Made by a program: the position numbers and the translations under genes. A DNA stretch of 64,000 nt from Erythrobacter sp. (GTDB lineage Bacteria > Pseudomonadota > Alphaproteobacteria > Sphingomonadales > Sphingomonadaceae), in NCBI GenBank assembly GCA_029937545.1, contig JAPYPR010000009.1, forward strand, positions 34,651 through 98,650, read 5' to 3'. Below are positions 44,269 to 53,426 of the stretch, piece after piece (position 1 is the first letter of the stretch; each line of letters starts with the position of its first letter). The notes under the pieces were generated by a model. The model ran no database searches. It was not told the DNA's origin and saw nothing but the letters and a program-made list of their open reading frames with translations.

Positions 44269-45198
44269 TCAGCCGCGCGCGCTGCTCGGGCCGGTGCCGG
44301 TGACCTTCTGCATCGCGGTGAGGATCGCGCCCGACTGTTCGGAGCCGCTCTGTGGTGCCTTGAGGTTGGAGAATTCGCTGATCTTGTCCCAATTGGCGGC
44401 GAAGCCCTCGACCGTGCGCTCGTCGTCCTTCAGCCAGACAGCGTCGTTCATGACGGTCCACGCGCTATGGAAGCCGCCTGCGCCGGCACCGACGATGGCA
44501 TTGGTCGGCGCATCCTCGCTGACGAGGAAGAGCGCGGCGGGGACGACGTTCACCGGATCGAACAGTTTGAAGGCTTCCTCGGGGAAGAGGTCTTCGGTCA
44601 TGCGCGTGCCAGCGACCGGCGAAATCGTGTTGACCTTGATGTTGTATTTCGCGCCCTCAAGCTGGAGCGTCTTGGTGAGGCCCGCGAGACCAAGCTTGGC
44701 TGCGCCGTAGTTCGCCTGGCCAAAATTGCCGAACAGGCCGGTCGAGGAGGCAGTCATGAGAATGCGGCCATAGGCCTGCTCGCGCATGGTTTCCCATACG
44801 GCTTTCGACACATTGGCCGAGCCGTTGAGGTGCACGTCGACGACGAATTCGAAGTCCTGCATCGTCATCTTGGCGAAGGTCTTGTCGCGCAGGACGCCAG
44901 CATTGTTGATGACGATGTGCACGCCGCCCCACTTCTCCTTGGCGTCGGCGACCATCTTTTCCATCTGCTCGAATTCGGTGACGCTGCCGCCGTTCGACAT
45001 CGCTTCGCCGCCGGCCTTCTCGATTTCCTCGACCACCTGCAGCGCCATGTCGGAATGGCCGGTGCCGTCGCGCGAACCGCCGAGATCGTTGACCACGACC
45101 TTCGCGCCGCGGCGGGCGAGTTCCAGCGCATATTCGCGGCCCAGACCGCCGCCGGCGCCGGTGACGATGGCGACCTTGTCCTTAAAATCGATGCTCAT
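44269..45198 (-). CDS. SDR, multifunctional beta-oxidation enzyme type
   Basis: A 309-residue short-chain dehydrogenase resembling the dehydrogenase domain of peroxisomal multifunctional enzyme type 2, which oxidises (3R)-hydroxyacyl-CoA. The motifs are TGAGGGLG (residues 14-21), [14 protein letters not shown] (the characteristic insertion of this subgroup), [14 protein letters not shown], and YGAAK as the catalytic Tyr-Lys pair. The C-terminus is longer than in classical SDRs. The hydratase and SCP2-like domains of the eukaryotic protein are absent. The substrate is likely an acyl-CoA, by family. Confidence 0.86.
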   Translation of the reverse strand: MSIDFKDKVAIVTGAGGGLGREYALELARRGAKVVVNDLGGSRDGTGHSDMALQVVEEIEKAGGEAMSNGGSVTEFEQMEKMVADAKEKWGGVHIVINNAGVLRDKTFAKMTMQDFEFVVDVHLNGSANVSKAVWETMREQAYGRILMTASSTGLFGNFGQANYGAAKLGLAGLTKTLQLEGAKYNIKVNTISPVAGTRMTEDLFPEEAFKLFDPVNVVPAALFLVSEDAPTNAIVGAGAGGFHSAWTVMNDAVWLKDDERTVEGFAANWDKISEFSNLKAPQSGSEQSGAILTAMQKVTGTGPSSARG

Positions 45199-45332
45199 GG
45201 GATGGCTCCTGCTGTTTTTCGTTTACGTAAAGGTCAATTGTGCGGTGCGGCGTGGCACCTTTGGGTTTGGCTTGCAACCGTATGCGCGGTGCTCCGCCGT
45301 GCCGTAGGGGCAGGGCGAGAACGGCTGATGCG

Positions 45333-46016
45333 TCAGAGGCGTTCCAGCGCCGCGACCAGTTCGGCCAGCGAATCGATCTCCGTATCAGCGCCCAATTGGT
45401 CGCGCAATTTGTCGCAATAGCCGTAGCGCGCACCGATGACCGGAACCCCGGCCCCGCGCGCCGCTTTCACATCGTAGCTGCTGTCGCCGACGAAGGCGAA
45501 TGTGCCCCCGCCGCCGCGCTGCCGTGCTTCTATCAGCGGATCGGGCATGGGTTTGGCGCGATAGGTGCCGCTTTCGTCCTTGCCCAGGCTGTTGCCGCCG
45601 ATGATCGCGTAGAAATAATCGGCCAGTCCAAGCGTCGTGAGAATCCGCCGTGCAAATTCCTCGAACTTGTTAGTGACGAGCGCGAGCTTCACGCCGCGAT
45701 CCACCAGTGCCGCCAGCGTCTCTTCAGCATGTGGGTAGGCGCGGGTGTGCACGGCATTATGCTCGGAATAATAGGCGAGCATCAGCTTGTAGAGCCTGCG
45801 GAACTCTTCATCCGGCAGGCCGCCTTGCGCATCTACCGCCTGCTTCAGCATGATCTTCGCGCCACCGCCGATGAGGTCGCTTGCACTATCCGCGGGGACC
45901 GGATCGAACCCACCTAGCTCCAGCGCGTGATTCACGGCCGCGCCCAGGTCGCGGTGGCTTTCGACCAGCGTGCCATCGAGGTCGAAACCGACGATATCGA
46001 AAGGGAAATCGCTCAT
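45333..46016 (-). CDS. gph: Phosphoglycolate phosphatase
   Basis: A 227-residue HAD hydrolase. Motif I is FDLDGTLVES, motif II is ALVTNK, the Lys-bearing region KPMPDPLIEA follows, and motif IV is FVGDSSYDVKAARGAG. The alpha-helical cap between residues 20 and 90 (AAVNHALELGGFDPVPAD) fits Gph. It removes phosphate from 2-phosphoglycolate. I start it at ATG 46014-46016 (MSDFPFDIVGFDLDG); an upstream start at 46052 would intrude on the divergent glmU promoter. The gap to glmU is 59 bases. Confidence 0.88.
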   Translation of the reverse strand: MSDFPFDIVGFDLDGTLVESHRDLGAAVNHALELGGFDPVPADSASDLIGGGAKIMLKQAVDAQGGLPDEEFRRLYKLMLAYYSEHNAVHTRAYPHAEETLAALVDRGVKLALVTNKFEEFARRILTTLGLADYFYAIIGGNSLGKDESGTYRAKPMPDPLIEARQRGGGGTFAFVGDSSYDVKAARGAGVPVIGARYGYCDKLRDQLGADTEIDSLAELVAALERL

Positions 46017-46075
46017 GCGCAACCGCGTGGCGGATGGTTCTTCAAACCGCAAGCAATTGGTGGCATGGGCGAGGG

Positions 46076-47434
46076 ATGAGCCAATCGACAGACTTCGCCG
46101 CCATCATCCTCGCCGCAGGCAAGGGCACTCGCATGAAAAGCAGCCTGCACAAGGTGTTGCACCCGATCGCCGGGCGCCCGATGCTGATGCACCTGCTCGA
46201 CAGTTTCGCGCAGTTGGAGTTGAAGCGTACCGTTGTGGTGGTCGGCGACAAGCGCGAGCAGCTCGATGCAGCCCTGGTGGGCCGCGACGTCAGCACGACC
46301 CTGCAGGACCCTCAGCTCGGAACGGCTCATGCGGCCCTGCAGGCCCGCGAAGCGCTCGACGGCTTCAGCGGGAATATTCTCGTGTGCTTCGGCGACTGTC
46401 CGATGGTGAAGGCGGAGACCGTCCGCAAGCTCGCAGCCGCGCTGGAGGGCGGCGCGAAGGTCGCTGTCCTCGGCTTCCGGCCCGACGATCCGCTTCAGTA
46501 CGGCCGCATCATCGCGGATGAGGGCGGTGCGGTTTCGAGAATGGTCGAGTTCAAGGACGCCAGCGAGGCCGAGCGCGCCTGCGACCTGTGCAATTCAGGC
46601 CTGATCGTAGCCCATTCGGACGATATGTGGCCGCTGCTCGATGCGGTCGGGAACGACAATGCGCAGGGGGAATACTACCTGCCCGACGTTGCCACCAATG
46701 CGATTGCGCGCGGCGACAAAGTGGTGGTCGTGGAGACCGATGCCAACGAGGTCGCCGGGATCAACAGCCGTGCCGAACTCGCCGCCGCCGAGGCGCAATG
46801 GCAGACCGAGCAGCGCGAGCACTGGATGGCCGATGGCGTCACCCTGCACGCTCCCGAAACGGTGTTCTTCAGCTACGATACCGAGCTGGCCGCCGATGTG
46901 ACGATCGACCCGAACGTGGTCTTCGGACCCGGCGTCACGGTGGCGAGCGGGGCGCACATCAAGAGCTTCAGCCATATCGAAGGCGCGACCATCGGCGAAG
47001 GCGCGCAAGTCGGCCCCTACGCGCGCCTGCGGCCCGGTGCGGTGATGGAAAAAGACAGCTTCGTCGGCAATTTCGTCGAGATTAAGAAAGCGACCCTGGG
47101 CGAAGGGGCGAAGGCAAGTCACCTCACATACCTTGGCGATGCGGAGGTCGGCGCGGGAGCGAACATCGGCGCAGGCACGATTACCTGCAATTACGATGGC
47201 TATTTCAAATACAAGACCGTGATCGGAGAGCGCGCTTTCATCGGCTCCAACAGCGCTCTGATCGCGCCGGTCACCATCGGCCCCGACGCTATCGTCGCCG
47301 CGGGAAGCGCGGTGAGCCGTGATGTCGGCGCAGGCGACCTGCGCCTGGTCCGCGCCGAGCAGGTGGTTAAGCCCGGCTGGGCGGACCGCTTTCACGATAC
47401 GATGAAGAAGAAGAAGGCGGCCGGGAAGAAGTGA
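46076..47434 (+). CDS. glmU: Bifunctional UDP-GlcNAc pyrophosphorylase/GlcN-1-P acetyltransferase
   Basis: A 452-residue enzyme with two catalytic domains. The N-terminal uridyltransferase has LAAGKGTRMKSSLHKVLHPI. The C-terminal acetyltransferase is a left-handed beta helix (VTIDPNVVFGPGVTVASGAH, IGEGAQVGPYARLRPG, GDAEVGAGANIGAGTITCNY). It makes UDP-N-acetylglucosamine for peptidoglycan and lipopolysaccharide. ATG 46076 follows a GAGG in GGGCGAGGG. The C-terminus is basic (MKKKKAAGKK). A short HNH-like gene follows after 16 bases. Confidence 0.95.
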   Translation: MSQSTDFAAIILAAGKGTRMKSSLHKVLHPIAGRPMLMHLLDSFAQLELKRTVVVVGDKREQLDAALVGRDVSTTLQDPQLGTAHAALQAREALDGFSGNILVCFGDCPMVKAETVRKLAAALEGGAKVAVLGFRPDDPLQYGRIIADEGGAVSRMVEFKDASEAERACDLCNSGLIVAHSDDMWPLLDAVGNDNAQGEYYLPDVATNAIARGDKVVVVETDANEVAGINSRAELAAAEAQWQTEQREHWMADGVTLHAPETVFFSYDTELAADVTIDPNVVFGPGVTVASGAHIKSFSHIEGATIGEGAQVGPYARLRPGAVMEKDSFVGNFVEIKKATLGEGAKASHLTYLGDAEVGAGANIGAGTITCNYDGYFKYKTVIGERAFIGSNSALIAPVTIGPDAIVAAGSAVSRDVGAGDLRLVRAEQVVKPGWADRFHDTMKKKKAAGKK

Positions 47435-47450
47435 GCGTGCTCTCGCGCGA

Positions 47451-47729
47451 ATGAGTGCTGTGGTAGAGACCTGTTGGCTATGCGATCGTCCGCTCGGTCG
47501 CCGCGTGCAGCAGCATCACACGGTGCCGAAATCGAAGAAGGGCCGGGTCACTGTGCCCGTTCACCCGATCTGTCACCGCGCCATCCACGCCAATTTCACC
47601 AACGCCGAACTGGTCCGCTTCGGCGAGGATCGCGCGGCGTTGCTGGAGCGCGACGCGCTTAAAAAATTTGTCGAGTGGGTGTCCGACAAACCACCCGACT
47701 TCCACGCACCCACGCGTTCGCGGCGTTGA
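47451..47729 (+). CDS. Small HNH-like zinc-motif protein
   Basis: A 92-residue protein with C-x2-C near the start (CWLCDRPLG), QQHHTVPKSKKG, and then CHRAIHANFTNAEL. This order, Cys pair, HH, Pro, CH and IH, is that of a compact HNH endonuclease-like or zinc-ribbon module. The catalytic His-Asn-His pattern is plausible but incomplete, and no helper domain is present. The gene starts at ATG 47451, 16 bases after glmU, and is followed by a strong hairpin. It is probably co-transcribed with glmU. It could be a nuclease or a stand-alone structural zinc domain. Confidence 0.7.
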   Translation: MSAVVETCWLCDRPLGRRVQQHHTVPKSKKGRVTVPVHPICHRAIHANFTNAELVRFGEDRAALLERDALKKFVEWVSDKPPDFHAPTRSRR

Positions 47730-47735
47730 TACGAA

Positions 47736-47762
47736 AAGGGCGGCCCTATGCGGGCCGCCCTT
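47736..47762. terminator. Bidirectional terminator between convergent genes
   Basis: AAGGGCGGCCC at 47736-47746 pairs with GGGCCGCCCTT at 47752-47762 around a five-base loop. On the minus strand the stem is followed by TTTT, which suits the S9 peptidase gene; on the plus strand there is little T-run. Confidence 0.75.
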
Positions 47763-47782
47763 GCTGTCTGTCGCATCCGAAT

Positions 47783-49921
47783 TCAGCCGCCGGTCTGTCC
47801 GTCGTCCGCCAGCTGCTGGAGGAGGTAGACATATTGCAGCGCCTGCAGTTGGGCGCGCTGTTCATTGTCCACGCCGCCCGAATGGCCGCCGGTCATTTCC
47901 TCGTAGTAATAGTAGGGCTGGCCGAGCGCCTTGAGCTTCGCCGCCCCCTTGCGGGCGTGGGCAGGATGCGTGCGGTCGTCGGCGGTCGAGGCCCAGAGGA
48001 AGGGGGTGGGATAGTCCACGCCCTCGACGATCTTCTGGTAGGGCGAATAGCCTTCGATCCATGCACGCTGCTCGGGAATGCGTGGATCGCCATATTCGCC
48101 GATCCACGACGCGCCGCGGCCGATCAGGTGATAGCGCAGCATGTCGAACAGCGGGATCTGCACGATCGCCGCGTCGAAGAGGTCGGGGCGCTGGGTGAAG
48201 GCGGTGCCGACCAGCAGGCCGCCCTGCGAACCGCCCTGGATGCCGAGATGGTCGGGGCTGGTGATCCCGCGCGCGACCGCATCTTCGGCGATGGCGATGA
48301 AATCGTCCCAGGTGCGCTGCTTGTTCTCGCGAATGGCGGTCTGGTGCCAGTCGGGGCCGAATTCGCCGCCGCCGCGCATGTTGCCGAGGATATAGACTCC
48401 GCCGCGCTCGAGCCACATCTTGCCCGTGGTGCCGAGATAGGCGGGCAGGCGCGGAACCTGGAAGCCGCCGTATCCGGTCAGCAGCGTCGGGTTCGTCCCG
48501 TCGAGTGTCGCTCCAGCCGGTTTGACGACGAAGTACGGGATCTTCGTGCCGTCCTTGCTGGTCGCCTCGAACTGCTCGACCTCCATGCCCTCGCTGTCGA
48601 AATAGGCGGGCGAGGTCTTCAACACTTCCATCGTGCCCGCTTCGCCATCGAGGTAGTAGAGGCTCGACGGGTTGAGGAAGTCGGTGACGGTAAACATCAC
48701 CTCGTCGCGCTCGTCGGAGGAGGCGTTGATCCCGATCGTCGCGTTTTCGGGCAGGTCGACTGCGTTCCGCACCCACTCGCCGTCGGCATAATCCAGCTTC
48801 ATCACCTTGCCGCGCACATTGTCGAGCAGGGTGACGTAGAGGCTGTCAGAGGTGATCGTAGCGCCCTGTTTGGTCTGGCGGTCTTCGGGTGCCCAGACGA
48901 GCGTTTTCGTCGCGCCGTTCGGGTCCGCCTTGAACGCTGCCAGATCGACCGCGATCAGCGAGTCGGCCGGGAATGTCTGCCCTTGCGTTTCCCAATCCAC
49001 ATCGGTCGAGAACAGGAGTTGGTCGTCGACGATGCCATAGGGCGAGGCTTTCAGCGGAATGTCGAGGCGCATCCACTCGCCATCCTTCTGGAAGTAGTGC
49101 TCGGTCTCGTGGAAGCTTACCGCGCGAAAGGCGGTGTAGCCATGCACCACGGCATCGCCATCGCGCAGCAGGCTCGCGCCGGACCAGACGTCGCTCTGCT
49201 CGCCGCGGAAGATTTCCGGTGCATCCTCGATCGAAGTGCCGCGTTTCCAGACGCGAGTGCTGAGGGGATATTCGCTATCGGTGAGCGAACCATCGCCGAA
49301 ATCGCGGCTGACGAGCAAGGTGTCCTCGTCGAGCCACTGAATGCCCCCCTGGCTTTCGTTCTCGAGCACGAAGCCGCCCTCGACGAAACCCTTCGTCGCC
49401 ATGTCGAATTCGCGCAGGATCGTCGCGTCCTTGCCCCCGTCGCTCAGCGAGATCATGCACATGTTCTGGGACGGTGGCAGGCAGGTCGAGCCCTTGTAGA
49501 CCCACTCCTTGCCCTCTGCCTCGGCCAGTGCATCGACATCCAGCACGGTTTCCCATTCGGGATTGTCGGTGCGATAGCTTTCCAGCGTGGTGCGACGGAC
49601 GAGCCCGCGCGGGTTTTCCTTGTCCTGCCAGAAATTGTAAAGGCCGTCCGGCCGGATCGACACGTAGGGGATCTTGTCCTCGCTGTCGTAGATCGCCAGT
49701 GCCTCGGCCTTGAGCGTCTCGAAGCGTGGATCGCTCGTGAGCGCAGCCATGGTCCGCTCGTTCTCGGCGCGTACCCAGTCGAGCGCTTCGTCGCTGCGGG
49801 CTTCTTCCAGCCAGATATGCGGATCGTCTTCGGGGCCAGGCACGCCGTCCTGTGCAGCGGCGGGGGTAGTGGTTGCAAGCGTCATGGCTGCGGCCATGGC
49901 CAGCGTGGATACGAGTTTCAA
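47783..49921 (-). CDS. Secreted prolyl oligopeptidase family serine peptidase (S9A)
   Basis: A 712-residue exported peptidase. The signal peptide ends PAAAQ. An N-terminal beta-propeller region (DDPHIWLEEARSDEALDWVR, then repeats ending near residue 420) is followed by the catalytic alpha/beta-hydrolase domain: GGGEFGPDWHQ, IQGGSQGGLLVG with the nucleophile Ser, DRTHPAHARK for the Asp region, and TGGHSGGVDNEQR for the His. This is the prolyl oligopeptidase pattern; enzymes of this type cut short peptides after proline. Export is common in this group, while the classical animal and myxobacterial enzymes are cytosolic. Confidence 0.88.
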   Translation of the reverse strand: MKLVSTLAMAAAMTLATTTPAAAQDGVPGPEDDPHIWLEEARSDEALDWVRAENERTMAALTSDPRFETLKAEALAIYDSEDKIPYVSIRPDGLYNFWQDKENPRGLVRRTTLESYRTDNPEWETVLDVDALAEAEGKEWVYKGSTCLPPSQNMCMISLSDGGKDATILREFDMATKGFVEGGFVLENESQGGIQWLDEDTLLVSRDFGDGSLTDSEYPLSTRVWKRGTSIEDAPEIFRGEQSDVWSGASLLRDGDAVVHGYTAFRAVSFHETEHYFQKDGEWMRLDIPLKASPYGIVDDQLLFSTDVDWETQGQTFPADSLIAVDLAAFKADPNGATKTLVWAPEDRQTKQGATITSDSLYVTLLDNVRGKVMKLDYADGEWVRNAVDLPENATIGINASSDERDEVMFTVTDFLNPSSLYYLDGEAGTMEVLKTSPAYFDSEGMEVEQFEATSKDGTKIPYFVVKPAGATLDGTNPTLLTGYGGFQVPRLPAYLGTTGKMWLERGGVYILGNMRGGGEFGPDWHQTAIRENKQRTWDDFIAIAEDAVARGITSPDHLGIQGGSQGGLLVGTAFTQRPDLFDAAIVQIPLFDMLRYHLIGRGASWIGEYGDPRIPEQRAWIEGYSPYQKIVEGVDYPTPFLWASTADDRTHPAHARKGAAKLKALGQPYYYYEEMTGGHSGGVDNEQRAQLQALQYVYLLQQLADDGQTGG

Positions 49922-50019
49922 GTGCAGTCTCCCATGCGTTCTTTGCCCTATGAGCCATAGCTTGCAGGCGGCGCAAGAGGAGGGCTATCGACGGAGGGCG
50001 GACTCCGGCAGACGAAGGC

Positions 50020-51504
50020 TCAGCGGCGGCGTTCCCACGCGCGGATCGTGCGGTCTCCGATCTCGATATCGGCGAGTTCGCGGTAGTCGCGATCGATGTG
50101 TTCGAGCACCAGCGCCTTCGCCTGCTCGTTCTGCGGAGTAAGCGGCGTGTCGGCGGTGACGATGACAGGCGGGCGGCTCGCGAGAACGCCCGCGACCTCG
50201 CCCTTCTGGGACACCCCCAGCGCATCGCGCTCGAGGGCATTGTTGAGATGGTCGGGATAGACGAAGCGCGACGGCAGGCAGGAGTCAGCGAGGCGATAGA
50301 GCGAGCTCGGCCCGTCGAACACGAAGATGCAGGCATCGCTGTCCGCGCTGCTTTGCGCCACGGCAGCAGCGAAACGGTCGTAGTCGGCAGCGCGCTCCCG
50401 CAACTCGCCGGGCAGCGAAAGCGGGGCGACGAGCGCGAATGCCCCGGCTACGACGAGGGCCAGCGGACCCCAGCGGGCCGGTCCAGTGCGGTCGAGCAGG
50501 GGCAGCGCGAGCAACACGCTCGCCGGGACGAGAGCGGCGAAATAGTAGCGGTAGACCGTACCCGGCAGGAATGCGGTCGCGAGGCAGGCGATAAACCAGA
50601 GCGCGATGAATACATAGTGCGACCTGTCGCGCGGCGGCGTCATGCGGACGGCAGCGTAGAGACCTCCGCCAGCAAGCACTGCCAGCGGGACTAGGCCGAG
50701 AAGCAGATCTGTGTGCAGTCGACCTGCGCCCGATGGCGCGCGGTCGAAGAAGGACAGGAAATTGGCGAAGAGGAAGGCGTTCCAATGTCCGGTTACCGCA
50801 TAGTACAGCGCCACCATTCCGGTCGGCAGCAGGCCTAAGACAAGGAAACCGGCGGCAAGGGCAGTCAGCCGCGCCATGCTGGCTCCCTGCCGGTACCGCC
50901 ACCACAGAGCCCACAGGCCGAACATCGCGCATTGCGGTGCGACGGTATATTTAACCTGCAAGGCGAGCCCGCCGAGCAGCATGGCAATGAGCGCGCGGCG
51001 GATGGCGTTCGGGTGGGCAGGGTCGCGGACGAGTACGGCCATCGCCAGCATCAGCGGAACGTGGAAAGCTTCCGACTGCCCCGACGCGCTGCCGTAAACC
51101 GACATCAGCAGGACATAGAGCATGCCTGCCCCCGCGGCAGTCACGCGGTCGACCAATGGCCTGGCCAGCACCGCCGTGAGCCAGCCACCGGCCACGGTGA
51201 ACAGCAGGGCGAGCGTCTGGTAGGCTTCGGGTTCCGGGCCGCCAATGGCGTGCGCGGCAGCGAACAGGGCAAACAAGCCGATCGGCTTGCGATCCCAGAC
51301 ATCGACGAAGGGCACCGCGCCCCGCGTCACCGACTGCCCCATCAGCGAGTAGAGCTGTTCGTCGTAGCCCGCGATTGGGAAGCCGAACCACGGCAGGCGC
51401 GCGACCACCGCCGTCGCGACGATTGCGAGCAGGACCAGCGCATCGCCAAGCCATACCGGCCGCGCCCGCGGTGCCATGTCGATATCGCCTGCAACACTCG
51501 CCAT
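50020..51504 (-). CDS. Membrane glycosyltransferase, GT39/PMT-like
   Basis: A 494-residue inner-membrane protein with about ten transmembrane segments. The first loop has ARLPWFGFPIAGYDEQLYSL, where the Asp-Glu pair sits as the catalytic acidic motif of GT-C enzymes of the dolichyl- or polyprenyl-phosphate mannosyltransferase type, followed by VDVWDRKPIGLFALFAAAHA. The C-terminal part is a soluble periplasmic domain. Such enzymes transfer a sugar from a lipid carrier to a protein or glycan acceptor. No donor synthase lies immediately adjacent, but the GT2 at 56243 makes a polyprenyl-phosphate sugar in similar systems. The ATG is at 51502-51504. Confidence 0.75.
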   Translation of the reverse strand: MASVAGDIDMAPRARPVWLGDALVLLAIVATAVVARLPWFGFPIAGYDEQLYSLMGQSVTRGAVPFVDVWDRKPIGLFALFAAAHAIGGPEPEAYQTLALLFTVAGGWLTAVLARPLVDRVTAAGAGMLYVLLMSVYGSASGQSEAFHVPLMLAMAVLVRDPAHPNAIRRALIAMLLGGLALQVKYTVAPQCAMFGLWALWWRYRQGASMARLTALAAGFLVLGLLPTGMVALYYAVTGHWNAFLFANFLSFFDRAPSGAGRLHTDLLLGLVPLAVLAGGGLYAAVRMTPPRDRSHYVFIALWFIACLATAFLPGTVYRYYFAALVPASVLLALPLLDRTGPARWGPLALVVAGAFALVAPLSLPGELRERAADYDRFAAAVAQSSADSDACIFVFDGPSSLYRLADSCLPSRFVYPDHLNNALERDALGVSQKGEVAGVLASRPPVIVTADTPLTPQNEQAKALVLEHIDRDYRELADIEIGDRTIRAWERRR

Positions 51505-51624
51505 GCGCAGCTGCCCCTTTCGCGCGCTACCCTGCCATCGCGATGGTTAATTTTTCGATGTTAGCGTCATCGCTGCCGAACCGCGGAAAGCATTTCTGAA
51601 CCGTCCTGCGCTAAACACGCCGCC

Positions 51625-52278
51625 ATGTCGCAGCGGGCGAAAACCATTGTCGGGGCGGTCGGATGGGTCTTTGTCGGGCTTGGGCTGGCCCTGCTTGCCT
51701 TTGCCGCCTGGGCGATCGCGCCGTTCTCGCTAAAGCCCTATCACGTTTTCCGAACGGCGGAACTGGTGCTCAAAGCCCCCTTCGCCGAGCGCCTGGTGAT
51801 CGGTGATAGCCGCGTCAGTTTCGCTAAGGCTCCGCGCGGTAGCCTGCTCGCCGGCTATGGAGGCGCGACCAGCCGCGATCTCGAACGCGTATCCGGAATT
51901 CTTTGCACACTCAGCAATGCGCAAGTCACCATCGCGCTCGGCATCAACGATACCACACCATGGGAGCATGACGAAGCCGCCTCGCGTAGTGCACTTGGAA
52001 GAATCGTCACCGATTGCCAGCGCAACGATCTATGGCTCGCGGCAATCTGGCCGGCGGAAGCTTCCAAGCCGCCGGGAGGCAAGGCCTACGATCCGGTAAT
52101 GACGGCTACGCTCAACGCACATCTCGAGGCGTTGGCGCAAATTGCGGGGGCTCGTTTCCTGCCTGCACCGAGGCTGGAGGCGAATTACACTTACGATGGA
52201 GTGCATTTCACCGAGCCGGTATCGCGAGATTACGCACGCCGTCTCGCTTATCCGGAGCAGGTGCTTGCCTCACCTTAA
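51625..52278 (+). CDS. SGNH hydrolase-like membrane-anchored protein
   Basis: A 217-residue protein with one N-terminal transmembrane helix (VGWVFVGLGLALLAFAAWAI) and a periplasmic SGNH-type domain: VIGDSRVSFAKAP (GDS Ser nucleophile), the GGATSRDLERV block, GINDTTPWE (GND block), and DGVHFTEPVSRDYARR (Asp-His block). This arrangement is seen in the SGNH part of acyltransferase-3 proteins that O-acetylate cell-surface polysaccharide. The next gene, 13 bases downstream, is an acyltransferase 3, so the two may be a split pair. The domain may be a transferase or an esterase; the sequence alone does not say. Confidence 0.75.
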   Translation: MSQRAKTIVGAVGWVFVGLGLALLAFAAWAIAPFSLKPYHVFRTAELVLKAPFAERLVIGDSRVSFAKAPRGSLLAGYGGATSRDLERVSGILCTLSNAQVTIALGINDTTPWEHDEAASRSALGRIVTDCQRNDLWLAAIWPAEASKPPGGKAYDPVMTATLNAHLEALAQIAGARFLPAPRLEANYTYDGVHFTEPVSRDYARRLAYPEQVLASP

Positions 52279-52291
52279 CGCGATTTCAAGC

Positions 52292-53422
52292 ATGATCCGG
52301 CACAGCCGCGCGATGGCCCGGCCGCATTTCATCACGCCTGCGATGTCCATTCTTCTGGACGCGGTGCGCGCCATTGCCGCGCTGCTGGTGCTGGGTGGTC
52401 ATGCAGTACAGATGGGCATCTATACCGGCCCCTATCCTTTCGGCTCGACCACGCAGCATTATGCGGTGATCGTCTTCTTCGTTCTTTCGGGGCTGGTCAT
52501 CGCGCATTCGGTGCGCGGCGGGCGTTACACCTTGCGGGATTATGCCATCGCCCGGGCCGCGCGTATCGCGCCGGTCGCGGCGTTCGCGGTGCTTTTCGGG
52601 TCGGTGATCTTCTACCTGTTGACCTCGCGCGGCTTGTGGCCGCAGCCGACCGCGCCCGTCCCCGATAGACTGACAGTGCAATCGGTGGTGATGCCGCTGC
52701 TGTTTCTCAGCGAACGCGGCGACGGAATTTCTCCAGTGTGGAACCCGCCCTACTGGTCGCTCAGCTACGAAGTGTGGTTCTACATCCTGTTCGGCGCAGC
52801 AGCCTTCCTGCGCGGCACGAGGCGCGTATTTTGGGTCGCGCTGCTCGCCTGGATCGCAGGTTGGCGCATCCTCCTGATGATGCCGATCTGGCTTATCGGT
52901 GCGGCGCTCGTTTCGCATGGGACGCGCTGGCAACCGAGAGGCCCTCAAGCCATCGCATTGGCGCTGTTCGGCCTCATTCTGCTCAGCCTGACACGGCTGT
53001 GGGCATACGACGTTCAGACCGCGATGGCCGAGTGGCATGCCGGCTTCGGCTATCACGCACGCATGAGCGAATATTTCGTCACGGATTTCATCTTCGGCCT
53101 TGGCGTCGCAGTGCTGTTTATCTCTGCGCGCCCGTTTGCCGAGCGTTTTTCGAAAGCCTTTCGTCGTTTCGAGGCGCCCATCCGCTGGGCCGCCGGATTC
53201 AGCTTCTCGCTCTATATCCTCCACTGGCCGATGCTGTCGGCACTGTCCGCGCTCGGTATCGGCGCAGGGCAGAGTCCGCTGGCATTTCTGGCTTTGGCAG
53301 GAGGTATCATCGGAGCTTGCGCGCTGATCGCACAATTCACCGAATATCGCAGCCGCGATGTGCGGCACTGGCTGGCCGGCCATATCTTCAGCGCATCTGC
53401 CAAACCGCGCGCAGCCGCCTGA
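52292..53422 (+). CDS. Acyltransferase 3 family (OafA-like) membrane protein
   Basis: A 376-residue integral membrane protein of the acyltransferase 3 family. It begins with LDAVRAIAALLVLGGHAVQM, where the conserved Arg and His are the catalytic features, and continues with FFVLSGLVIAHSVR and the RAARIAPVAAFAVLF loop, then PYWSLSYEVWFYILFGAAAF and the late helix ASIRWAAGFSFSLYILHWPM-like text. Members transfer acetyl groups to sugars on lipopolysaccharide, capsule or peptidoglycan. It follows the SGNH gene by 13 bases. The start could also be the ATG at 52313; neither has a good ribosome-binding site. Confidence 0.82.
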   Translation: MIRHSRAMARPHFITPAMSILLDAVRAIAALLVLGGHAVQMGIYTGPYPFGSTTQHYAVIVFFVLSGLVIAHSVRGGRYTLRDYAIARAARIAPVAAFAVLFGSVIFYLLTSRGLWPQPTAPVPDRLTVQSVVMPLLFLSERGDGISPVWNPPYWSLSYEVWFYILFGAAAFLRGTRRVFWVALLAWIAGWRILLMMPIWLIGAALVSHGTRWQPRGPQAIALALFGLILLSLTRLWAYDVQTAMAEWHAGFGYHARMSEYFVTDFIFGLGVAVLFISARPFAERFSKAFRRFEAPIRWAAGFSFSLYILHWPMLSALSALGIGAGQSPLAFLALAGGIIGACALIAQFTEYRSRDVRHWLAGHIFSASAKPRAAA

Positions 53423-53426
53423 CTTC

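Noticed and set aside
45245..45275. TGGCACC element upstream of the SDR at 44269 as a sigma-54 promoter
   Set aside because: It lacks the GC at the required 12-base spacing, is on the plus strand, and does not face a plus-strand gene start nearby.
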